This document shows positions 1 to 6,991 of a stretch of DNA of 64,000 bases, in pieces (the first letter of the stretch is position 1; each line of letters begins with the position of its first letter). A program made the position numbers and the translations under genes. The stretch spans positions 1-64,000 of the forward strand of contig WGOE01000007.1 in assembly GCA_016124195.1 (NCBI GenBank), given 5' to 3'. Origin of the DNA: a bacterium (lineage in GTDB: Bacteria; Pseudomonadota; Alphaproteobacteria; Rhodobacterales; Rhodobacteraceae). The notes below the pieces were generated by a model that saw only the letters and a list, made by a program, of their open reading frames with translations, searched no databases and had not been told where the DNA came from.

Positions 1-57
1 ATGCGCCTGAAACACGTTCTTCGCCAAATCCAGGCCGATGATGCTAACCTCTCCCAT
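1..57 (-). pseudogene. IS110-family transposase, N-terminal fragment cut by the window edge
   Basis: The complement of the first 57 bases encodes a start methionine followed by EVSIIGLDLAKNVFQAH. This is the typical opening of IS110-family (DEDD, RuvC-like) transposases, in which the Asp of GLDLAK is the first catalytic acid. The gene runs out of the window to the left, so it cannot be said whether the copy is intact. It points away from the Fic gene. A second, inverted and decayed IS110 relic lies on the other side of that gene at 1513-2209. Confidence 0.7.
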
Positions 58-168
58 GGACGCTCCCCTCCGTAGCGGTGCTTCAACACCCACTACCTTG
101 GCACATCGATGCCGCCGGGGGGCGTCCACCCCATCGCTTACCCTGTAACCCAGGGGGCTCTTTGCGTT

Positions 169-1302
169 TCAGACCTTCAGCAGATCAAGCAGAGGATCGA
201 AGGCGTACATCGCGGCGCGACGGCCCGAGGCTCCTTCGATCGTGCGCAGAAGCCCAGCCTCGACCAAGCGTCGCGAAAGTGCACGAGCGGACGATGGCGG
301 AATTCCTGATCGTTCGACGAACCGGTCGTTACGGAACACTGGACTAGCAAAGACGAAGTCCAATGCCTGATCGTGGAACTGCGAGTTCAGCACCTCGCGG
401 AACCGTTCCCGCATCTCGCCGTGCAGGCGGAAAATCGCGTCGGCAGTCTGGATGTTAACCGTCGCCTGGGCGTGCATCGCCTGGAGGAAGAACACCGCCC
501 AGCCGGTCCAATCGCCTGTGGTGGAAACGGCCCGCATCCGCTCGATGTACTCGTCCTTGTGCGCCTCGAAGTAACCCGACACGAAAAAGTTCGGCTGATG
601 CAGGACGCCAAGCTTCCACAGCATCAGGGTGATCAGGATGCGGCCGATCCTGCCATTGCCGTCTTCGAAAGGGTGCAGGGCCTCGAACTCGACATGCGCA
701 ATGGCGGTGCGGATGAGGGGCCGCATCGAACTTTCGTTGATGTAGCGGACCAGCTCGGCCATCGCCGGTCCCAGTTGCTCGGGGGCGATTGGAACGTAGT
801 AGATCTTTCCTCGGCGTTCGTCCCCGATGTAGTTCTGTTCAACTTTGTAGCTTCCCGGGCGCTTGCGGGCTCCTCGGCCAAAGGACAGCAGCTGCTGGTG
901 CGCGGTGCGGATCAGATGCTCGCCAAGCGGTGCGCCTTCGGCCAGCGCCTGCTGGGCATTGCGCAGTGCACGGGAGTAAAGGTAGGTCTCGACGTCGTCG
1001 TTGCGCGCCTCCCGGTATGGGTCAGCGCTGCCTGCATCCTCTTCGGCTTCAAGTCGGTACAACTCCTCGATGGTCGAGCTCGTCCCTTCCATCCGGGACG
1101 AGGTGACCGCGTCCTGACGGCGCAGAGGGGCGAGGAAAAGTTCACTGTTCACCATGCCCGACATCTTCGTATCGCACCGCGCAAGGGAGGCCGCAGCCTC
1201 TTCTAGCGGCCCAAGCAGCACTTCATAGTCGAGGGCAGATGGGGGAAAGGTGCCGATGTGATAGGTAACGGCATCTGTAAGATCGTAAGGTTTGGTGACC
1301 AT
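169..1302 (-). CDS. Class II Fic-domain protein (putative AMPylase/deAMPylase)
   Basis: Predicted 377 residues. Fic enzymes transfer AMP (or another phosphate-containing moiety) from a nucleotide onto a target-protein hydroxyl. The active-site loop HPFEDGNGRIGR is at about residues 210-221, with the catalytic His at 210. The inhibitory helix motif SSRMEG at about 68-73 matches (S/T)xxxE(G/N) and precedes the Fic core, which defines class II. The C-terminal part (about 300-377) looks like a winged-helix domain, as in many DNA-binding-type Fic proteins. I chose the ATG at 1302 because the protein then begins like other family members; an ATG at 1344 is also in frame and neither has a strong ribosome site. 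No antitoxin gene is adjacent, as expected for class II. IS110 debris on both sides suggests mobility. Confidence 0.85.
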   Translation of the reverse strand: MVTKPYDLTDAVTYHIGTFPPSALDYEVLLGPLEEAAASLARCDTKMSGMVNSELFLAPLRRQDAVTSSRMEGTSSTIEELYRLEAEEDAGSADPYREARNDDVETYLYSRALRNAQQALAEGAPLGEHLIRTAHQQLLSFGRGARKRPGSYKVEQNYIGDERRGKIYYVPIAPEQLGPAMAELVRYINESSMRPLIRTAIAHVEFEALHPFEDGNGRIGRILITLMLWKLGVLHQPNFFVSGYFEAHKDEYIERMRAVSTTGDWTGWAVFFLQAMHAQATVNIQTADAIFRLHGEMRERFREVLNSQFHDQALDFVFASPVFRNDRFVERSGIPPSSARALSRRLVEAGLLRTIEGASGRRAAMYAFDPLLDLLKV

Positions 1303-1512
1303 ATATATGCCTATTCTATCATCAACGCGATTTGAGGTTAACATAGTCACACCAAACCCGCTTGGCAACAGAATTGGAGTCGATTCTGACACCAACGTGC
1401 GTTGCTGCCAGTGGACTGCCAACAAGCACGATTGATGACAGAGACGCCAAGAAAACTGCCATCAAAGCCTGATCTGTTGTTACCTGCCGCGCCCTCTGCG
1501 GAGAATTGTTGA

Positions 1513-2209
1513 TCTGACCTCCGCACGAACGATGTCGCGATCTGTGTCCTGAACGACCGGGTGGAGAAGCGTAAGGCGGTTCTGAGCCGCGAGGCGGGAC
1601 GCAGCCTGCCCGCGGAAAAGATACGCCCTCTCAGAGCTTTGATGTCGAAACGCGCCCAACTGGTCGAGATGCGCAAACGGCTGCTGGCCCAAATCCGCGC
1701 GCAGCAGAAACTGGGAACCGCTGTGATGTTCCAGGACGTCGACACCGAACTGAAGCAACGGATCGACAGCCTGATCAAGGACTTGGAAGACAGGATCACC
1801 CGGGCTATCGGGAGCGACGATCACCTTTGTCGATGGCCACCGTTCTCCGCTCCATCCAGGGGATCGGCCCGGCTGCCAATACAATGCTGATCGCCGAGAT
1901 GCCCGAGAACGGCACCATCGCCGGCGAAGACGCTGCCGTACTCTCAGGATTGGCCCCGGTTGCACAGGACAGCGAAACGCTTCGCGGGAAGCTGGCGATC
2001 GCCGGACGGCGCCGCGTCCTGCCGCACCTGATGTTCCAGGCGGCCTAGGTCGCGGCGCATCAAACCCAAGCCTGAAGTCCTTCGCAGATCGCCTCCGCAA
2101 AGCTGGCGAGCCCCACAAAGTCGTCATCACCGCCGGTGCCAGTAAGCTGATCACCATCGCGAACGCGTTATGCAAAAATCGTCAGAAATGGGCCGCCCTG
2201 GCCACCTGA
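1513..2209 (+). pseudogene. IS110-family transposase relic (C-terminal part, frameshifted)
   Basis: Three consecutive frames together give the C-terminal half of an IS110/IS116/IS902 transposase. The first segment (to about 1830) holds the coiled middle region (KRAQLVEMRKRLLAQIRAQQ). The second (about 1827-2048) holds the Transposase_20 helix-hairpin-helix region (SIQGIGPAANTMLIAEMPE and SGEDAAV/LSGLAPVAQDS-like). After a stop and another shift, LKSFADRLRKAGEPHKVV runs to a stop at 2207-2209. At least two frameshifts and a missing N-terminus make it non-functional. Confidence 0.8.
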
Positions 2210-2221
2210 CAGATACAGTTG

Positions 2222-2749
2222 CTAGGGAAGGGTCCTTGATACCGCCGCCGCTAGAGCGTTGATCAGAGTGTTCGGATCGTAGGGTGGGCTAATAACCGTG
2301 TCCCACATCAGTGAGCATGACCAACTGGTATCGAATTTTGCGCGCAGCGAGCTAATAACCACGGGAAGGCGCGGAAGATGTCTTTTTATCGATAGCGTGA
2401 AGTTAAACAACTCAACTACATCCAGGCCGCAATCTGCGTCCAACACAAGAACGTCGCAGTGCAACTTATAATTCACCACATCTTCGCAGAGTGCCTCAAG
2501 AGCTGATGGCTTGCGAGCGCGGCCGATATTCCCGTCGCATGCCTCACCCGCAGGCGCGAGCATTGCTGGGCAAATCAATTTGAGTGCCATACCAATCGAA
2601 TCACAGAACAATGTCAGATCCGACTGGATTTGCTCATTGGCAGTGAGAACGCAAATACAGCTGCCCTTAGGAACAGCGCATTCAATTTCCTTAGCGGAAC
2701 CATCGGTGCAGAGTTGTTTGTTGCTTTTAACTATTGAGAGAGATTGCAA
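2222..2749 (-). CDS. Degenerate receiver-like protein (last gene of a five-gene operon)
   Basis: Predicted 175 residues starting at TTG; GAGG sits five bases upstream, and the start lies two bases after the stop of the preceding gene. The C-terminal two thirds looks like a response-regulator receiver fold: a hydrophobic strand ending in DVLVLDAD (candidate phospho-acceptor strand), a second strand RLPVVISS, and a third region DTVISPPYDP where the conserved Lys of true receivers is absent. No DNA-binding domain is attached. Function is unknown; the fold assignment is my reading of the pattern and not a profile match. It is clearly AT-richer than the genes after 15 kb. Confidence 0.5.
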   Translation of the reverse strand: MQSLSIVKSNKQLCTDGSAKEIECAVPKGSCICVLTANEQIQSDLTLFCDSIGMALKLICPAMLAPAGEACDGNIGRARKPSALEALCEDVVNYKLHCDVLVLDADCGLDVVELFNFTLSIKRHLPRLPVVISSLRAKFDTSWSCSLMWDTVISPPYDPNTLINALAAAVSRTLP

Positions 2750-2751
2750 GA

Positions 2752-3015
2752 TTACCTCACCACCATGATCTTCTCGGCCGCAATCGAGAAAATAGAATGA
2801 TTAATCACGTCGGGCCCACTAGAACTGACAGAAAAATCCGCTTCATGATCTTCCACCCCGCCGTGGGGAAAGCCCAAATACCAGACTGCTCCAGCCGTCC
2901 GCATCGTGGAAGTGAACCGAATTCGTGATGCCAGGTTCGATCCAAACATTAGCCAGCGCAATGGCGCTGTCTGAGTCCCCGGTGTGCGATCGAGGCAGTT
3001 AACTGGAGAATGCAA
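2752..3015 (-). CDS. Small hypothetical protein in the receiver-like operon
   Basis: Predicted 87 residues from a TTG start with GGAG about ten bases upstream. It lies 22 bases after gene 3038-3604, and its stop TAA is two bases before the next gene. The C-terminal half is moderately acidic (GFPHGGVEDHEADF) and ends in SIAAEKIMVVR. No family recognised. Its position between two receiver-like genes, with tight spacing and plausible ribosome sites, is the main reason for calling it a gene. A later in-frame ATG (residue 23) is a possible alternative start. Confidence 0.4.
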   Translation of the reverse strand: MHSPVNCLDRTPGTQTAPLRWLMFGSNLASRIRFTSTMRTAGAVWYLGFPHGGVEDHEADFSVSSSGPDVINHSIFSIAAEKIMVVR

Positions 3016-3037
3016 GTCACGATCTCCGAGCGATGTT

Positions 3038-3604
3038 TTAGGAGTTTAGAGCCTTGTTATTTACCCAAGCTGCGGACAAACCGTCGCACAGCCGGTTTGG
3101 CGACACAGGCGCACGCAGGGTTGCGTCGCAAATCCACTTTCGGTCAGGCAACAAGTCGTCCTTCTTAACCGCGTCTGATATAAGAATAACAACTGTGTCC
3201 TGCCGGCGCCTCCTAAAGAGCAAAAGGCGCGAGACTGCCTCATCCATGTCATCGAACGCATCTAAATTAACAATAACATGAGTAAATGCCCCGCGCATTG
3301 CGGATACATCTTCGAGTTGTGAAATGTTCTTGCAGGTTGCGCAGGACCTTAAGCCCGCATCACGCAGCATATTTATGAGCGCACCCAAATAGTTGTTTTC
3401 GAATCCCATGACCAGAACACGCGCATTAGCAACATGTGCATCGCCCCGGCCCATTGTCATTCCCATATCAATCCTGCCGGCAAGGCGATCGGCGTCTGAA
3501 AAGGCGGGCTGCAAAAGTTCTGCATCGCCCGAATGAACGCGTTCTCGCAAGCCCTGAATTCGGTCGGGAATGTCAGAGTTAACATGATCATGCTGATAGT
3601 TCAC
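3038..3604 (-). CDS. Degenerate receiver-like protein (GTG start, overlaps upstream gene)
   Basis: Predicted 188 residues from a GTG codon that overlaps the end of the upstream gene by 17 bases and is preceded by GGGGGA. From about residue 60 it resembles a receiver domain: ARVLVMGFENNYLGALINML (strand 1 and helix 1), THVIVNLDAFDDMDEA with an Asp at the end of strand 3, DTVVILISDA for strand 4, and DATLRAPVSP where the conserved Lys of strand 5 should be but is not. It ends with no output domain. It may be a phosphorylation-independent regulator or partner-binding receiver; function unknown. Confidence 0.5.
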   Translation of the reverse strand: MNYQHDHVNSDIPDRIQGLRERVHSGDAELLQPAFSDADRLAGRIDMGMTMGRGDAHVANARVLVMGFENNYLGALINMLRDAGLRSCATCKNISQLEDVSAMRGAFTHVIVNLDAFDDMDEAVSRLLLFRRRRQDTVVILISDAVKKDDLLPDRKWICDATLRAPVSPNRLCDGLSAAWVNNKALNS

Positions 3605-4061
3605 AGGTTTCCCCCACAATAGCAATAAATCCAATCCCGGCCGCTTGCAGCAATGCACGAGCATCGTCATATGCAGGCTGGCGAAGGGAGAAGGTCGAGG
3701 CTGGCAAAGGGACGAAGCCCGTAACTACACAAATTATTGCTCGCGGGAAAACCTCGCGAATTAAATTGGAAATCTCGCGCGCCGACATCGTGCGCCAGTC
3801 GCTCATATGAAATATTGCTAACTTAGGAGCCTGTCTCTCCAAATCGTCTGACTCATCGCAAATATCGTGCGTTCCATTAAAGACGTTCAAGCAAATACTC
3901 TGTAATACGCTCCTCAATTCAAGGGCCTCTGAGCTGCGGACGATCGGCATGAATACATCGAGATTGTCGACCTGCCAAAATATCTCAGCGGCGCGAAGGC
4001 AGCGATCAAACAGCCCTTCTCTGTCGGTGAGCCCTTCGTCCCCCCCTAGCATTTGAACCAT
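3588..4061 (-). CDS. Hypothetical protein, possible receiver-like fold, translationally coupled
   Basis: Predicted 157 residues from an ATG that shares bases with the upstream stop codon (TGATG), which suggests translational coupling. An in-frame ATG at 4139 would overlap the upstream gene by 78 bases and is less likely. The N-terminal third is helical and acidic (MVQMLGGDEGLTDREGLFDR). The C-terminal part has strand-like stretches KLAIFHMSDW and RAIICVVTGF reminiscent of a receiver or Rossmann-like fold, without an obvious acidic pocket. No family recognised. Its 3' end overlaps the next gene. Confidence 0.45.
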   Translation of the reverse strand: MVQMLGGDEGLTDREGLFDRCLRAAEIFWQVDNLDVFMPIVRSSEALELRSVLQSICLNVFNGTHDICDESDDLERQAPKLAIFHMSDWRTMSAREISNLIREVFPRAIICVVTGFVPLPASTFSLRQPAYDDARALLQAAGIGFIAIVGETCELSA

Positions 4062-4261
4062 CAAAGCCACGAGATCACCAAGCGGATCATGAAGAACCAG
4101 ATGACCGCTCCGCCCACTGTAAAGGGAAGTATCCACCAACCAGGAGGAAGAACTCGGTCGTACCTGTTTTTGCCGAAGCTAACTTTTTCATTGTTACTTC
4201 TCTGACGACCGATGACACCCAGGCCAGAGTTTAGTCCGTCAAGGCTGTGATTTTTTGACAA
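4061..4261 (-). CDS. Small single-pass membrane protein, first gene of receiver-like operon
   Basis: Predicted 66 residues from a TTG start preceded by GGAGG at six bases spacing, a very good ribosome site. The first 38 residues are polar and basic (KVSFGKNRYDRVLPPG). A single hydrophobic stretch then follows to the C-terminus (WWILPFTVGGAVIWFFMI). The arrangement suggests a cytoplasmic N-tail and one membrane helix. No family recognised. Its stop overlaps the ATG of the next gene. The upstream promoter region (about 4262-4410) is short and abuts an IS3 relic. Confidence 0.5.
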   Translation of the reverse strand: MSKNHSLDGLNSGLGVIGRQRSNNEKVSFGKNRYDRVLPPGWWILPFTVGGAVIWFFMIRLVISWL

Positions 4262-4520
4262 TTTGCACCTCCATCCTGAACAGACCTTGATTCCATAGAT
4301 AGCAAAGACTCAAAACTCTGGCCCTTGTTCATTGGAAGCCGAGCGGTCACGGAAGAGGAAAGGGGCAATCATAGATGGGTTAGGCCTATCGCAAGATAGT
4401 CCGTCCCTCTCCTACGACTTCGCGGCGAGCATGCTGAGACCGACGATGCTCATCCAGCTGAGACCAGAGTTGGTGATTGAGCGAACTGTGCCGGGTTTGC
4501 CGCAGGCTTGTTGACGGTGG

Positions 4521-5070
4521 CTACGCGGCCATGGCTCCAGTTTCCAGAGCTGCGTACAAGTTTCCTTCGGCTTCTGCCGGCGGGATGTTCTCGATGCGCA
4601 TGCGTTCGAGCCGGCGGCGGATGTTGAACCAGTCGACCCATTCGAAGGTTGCGTATTTGACGGCTTCGAAGCTGCGCCCTGGGTCGCGACGCTGAATTCC
4701 GAAACCCAAAGCATGTTCGCCGCAGGCACGCGGAACTGGCGATTCACCTTGTCCATCGGGCAGGGCAGCTTCTTGTCGGGGATTGTCGTCTTGTGCGGCC
4801 TACCGCGGATAATGCCCTGAATATCCATGGCTTTCATCAGCCCGGCCACGGTGAAACGTGCAACGTCGAAGCCTTCCCGTCGCAACTGCCTCCAGACCTT
4901 GCGCGCGCCGTAGACCTGCCAGTTGGCGTCGCGAATGCGCTGGATCTGGGGCCGAAGTGTCTCATCGCGCTTGGCAAGATTTGGCAGCCGGGTCGGATCG
5001 GCACGCTTGGCCAGATGGTCATAATAGGTGGCAGGAGCGATCGGCAGCATCTCGCAGATCGGATCAGGGA
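4521..5070 (-). pseudogene. IS3-family orfB transposase relic with internal deletion
   Basis: The minus-strand reading PDPICEMLPIAPATYYDH, followed by RIRDANWQVYGARKVWRQL and ANMLWVSEF, is the N-terminal part of an IS3-group integrase-type transposase (HTH_21 region up to the first DDE Asp region). The frame then shifts to FEWVDWFNIRRRLERMRIEN and IPPAEAE up to a stop near 4521. This skips roughly 110 residues that would contain the rest of the DDE core. The deletion and frameshift make it inactive. Confidence 0.8.
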
Positions 5071-5165
5071 GCCTTGGTCAAATGGCCAGACGGAAGGCCA
5101 GATCAACCGCCTTAAGCTCATTGAGCGTCAGAAGTATGGCCGTGCTCACCTTGATCTCCTCAGAG
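5066..5165 (+). pseudogene. ISL3-family transposase, C-terminal scrap
   Basis: On the plus strand the frame reads REPWSNGQTEGQINRLKL and then IERQKYGRAHLDLLRARV. This is the conserved C-terminal block of ISL3-family DDE transposases (WSNGQxEGxxxxxKxxKRxxYGRxxxxLLRxR). Only about 35 codons remain. It abuts the IS3 relic on the opposite strand at about 5066-5070, so two elements have been joined here by deletion or nested insertion. Confidence 0.75.
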
Positions 5166-5279
5166 CGCGTGTCCATTGCCACGGCCTTGATGACAAGGGA
5201 CGAATTGCACAGAATGTCAGTCAGAGCCAAAACTGTGTGCCGAAGCACATTCATGACACTTTCCTGCAACCAGACCAGC

Positions 5280-6050
5280 TCAGTGCCGAGGGCTGAGGCC
5301 CTGGCGGCCCGAACTTGAGCCTGACGACGGACCAAAGCTGCCCTGTCCTGCCGCCGCAGTGCCATTATCCGACGCACTTGCGGACCCAGACCCGTCCGTG
5401 CTCGATACACCGGCCGATGTGCCAAGGTCAGACCCAGTTGCGACCCCAGTATTTTCTCCGGATGCGCTTGCTGTCGGACCACTCGAACCAACGCTCGTCG
5501 AGGTTGAACCGCTGATCGAACCAACCCCGTTGGTCCCAGAGTTAGATGTGGACCCGTTGGAGCCATGATTGTCATAGCCAGCCCCAGGGAACTCACCCTC
5601 ATAGGGCGCCTCAAAGCCACTCAACTCTGCCGGCAGCGGCGCAAAAAATGTCACCGGCGTGCAGTTCTTATAATAGATCTCAACGCGACGATTCAGCTGC
5701 TCAGCACTAGGTGTATTGACAACCAGTTCCATCTTGCCACGCCAATCCGCCGCCAGACTGACCGCAGATGAGCCGTGCTCTTCAATGAATTGCAAAACAG
5801 AGACCGCCCGGCGTTTCGACAGATCCATATTATAGCGCTGCGACCCCAGCGCATCCGTGTGACCGACAATATAGCCATAAGCCCGCGGATTGTGAAGCAT
5901 GAAAGACATCAGAACCAACTGCATCTGCGGCGTCAAGTCTGACCGATCCAAGTCGAAATAAATCGTAAGCCGGCAATTCTTTGCAGTTGCCGTATTTGCT
6001 GACACAACGAGAACTACAGCAGTCATAATCTTCAAGAACCGAATGAGCAT
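5280..6050 (-). CDS. OmpA-domain protein with Ser/Gly-rich C-terminal tail
   Basis: Predicted 256 residues. I chose the ATG at 6050 because CAGGAG lies six bases upstream and the protein then opens with a signal peptide (MLIRFLKIMTAVVLVVSA, cleavage near ATA-KN). An OmpA-like peptidoglycan-binding domain follows directly (about 25-140): IYFDLDRSDLTPQ, GHTDALGSQRYNMDLSKRRA and LNRRVEIYY, the Asp and Arg of which contact diaminopimelate in the family. The last 100 residues are low-complexity Ser/Gly/Thr. This order (anchor domain first, tail after) is reversed from classic OmpA. It is divergent from the fibre genes at 6527 onward, so I infer a role in tethering them to the wall. The C-terminal end comes close to the IS debris and could have been altered by it. 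Confidence 0.75.
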   Translation of the reverse strand: MLIRFLKIMTAVVLVVSANTATAKNCRLTIYFDLDRSDLTPQMQLVLMSFMLHNPRAYGYIVGHTDALGSQRYNMDLSKRRAVSVLQFIEEHGSSAVSLAADWRGKMELVVNTPSAEQLNRRVEIYYKNCTPVTFFAPLPAELSGFEAPYEGEFPGAGYDNHGSNGSTSNSGTNGVGSISGSTSTSVGSSGPTASASGENTGVATGSDLGTSAGVSSTDGSGSASASDNGTAAAGQGSFGPSSGSSSGRQGLSPRH

Positions 6051-6526
6051 CTGAACTCCTGTAGTTTCCATACCATTGTAAACGGACGACAACAGCGTCC
6101 GTCCGTACCACTATGCCCTAAGTCAGAACGGGTCAATTCACTCCGACGAACAAACGCTTGGATCTTTCGGGGGGTCACATACCTCGGAACCAGCGCCGGC
6201 GTCCTTTTCGTCGCATGTGACGAAAGTGCGACACGCGGATATCTTTCGAGAGGCTTCGCAATTAGCTGGACCCGTGCGACAACGAAGGCGCCGGCGGAGT
6301 GCCGACGAGGCGCCTCCTCCCAAAACTGGATGCATATCGGGCGCCGCGAAGTGCGGACAAGGTGGCGGCCAGCGTTAGAAGACTGGAGGGTGAGTTTTGT
6401 TGCGCAGGTGAGGACTTTAGAAGCTAGGTCCGATGGCGGCGGATAGCTCAATAAGGGCGGGTCGCATCAAGTGAGGCGAATCCGCCACTAAATCTGGCGG
6501 TTTATATAGTCGTGGGAAAAGCCGAG
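6051..6526. promoter_or_regulatory. Divergent control region between the OmpA-type gene and the fibre genes
   Basis: This 476-base stretch has no convincing gene and must contain the promoters for both directions. An inverted repeat CCGCCA-N7-TGGCGG occupies 6482-6500 and is immediately followed by the AT-rich TTTATATAGT (6501-6510), a possible operator plus -10-like element. A GTG at 6512 could extend the first fibre gene by five codons, but the ATG at 6527 fits a signal peptide better. No experimental support. Confidence 0.4.
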
Positions 6527-6967
6527 ATGAACAAAAAAGCAAGCCAGGTGTTTGTGTCCGCTGCGTTGGCAATTTTTTGGGCGGCAGCTGGCAATGCTCA
6601 GTCATACACGCCGACTGGATCGGCTTGGTCATCCTCGTGGGGCTATTCTTCAGCGACAGATTTGAGCGTAGGACTCGCTACAGCTCAGGCAATAGCGGCG
6701 AAACGAACTAAGGCGGTGGCTCCAGTATACAACACATATAATACGACTAACTCGACGAGCTCTGTGGGCTCCATGAACACAGGAGCGAGCACAATTCAAA
6801 TCACAGGGAATGGCAATACGGTGTCGTCGACGAGCGGAGCTACAAATTCTGGCTGCGTAGATGGCTCATTGTCGCATTCGACAGTTGAGGGCGTGAACTC
6901 GTTCCCATTAGGGCCGGTCGACCTGAGTGCGCTTGGCTTGAGCACAACAGCAAATTGCCCTGGTTGA
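6527..6967 (+). CDS. hfaA: HfaA/curlin-like secreted fibre subunit
   Basis: Predicted 146 residues. A Sec signal peptide (residues 1-24, cleavage near GNA-QS) is followed by a small Asn/Ser/Thr/Gly-rich mature protein with alternating polar residues such as TIQITGNGNTVSSTSGATNS, the composition of curlin and of the Caulobacter holdfast anchor HfaA. Two Cys (110 and 144) could form a disulfide. VDGSL at 111-115 resembles the VDGS blocks of the two repeat proteins downstream. The gene lies 24 bases before a CsgG/HfaB-family gene, the same order as hfaA-hfaB. Inference: an amyloid-like surface subunit exported by that channel. The HfaA name rests mainly on context and composition. Confidence 0.6.
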   Translation: MNKKASQVFVSAALAIFWAAAGNAQSYTPTGSAWSSSWGYSSATDLSVGLATAQAIAAKRTKAVAPVYNTYNTTNSTSSVGSMNTGASTIQITGNGNTVSSTSGATNSGCVDGSLSHSTVEGVNSFPLGPVDLSALGLSTTANCPG

Positions 6968-6991
6968 TCACAGAAAGTGAAGTGTAGGCTT

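Noticed and set aside
373-1206. Long plus-strand open frame opposite the Fic gene
   Set aside because: It is the antisense shadow of a clear Fic coding region; no ribosome site or recognisable motif.
4793-5296. Plus-strand frame as a full transposase gene
   Set aside because: Only about 35 codons (5066-5165) match ISL3; the part before is antisense to the IS3 relic and the part after matches nothing.
6138-6335. Small minus-strand frame in the divergent fibre promoter region
   Set aside because: No ribosome site, Arg/Cys-rich random-looking product, and it would block the space needed for promoters.
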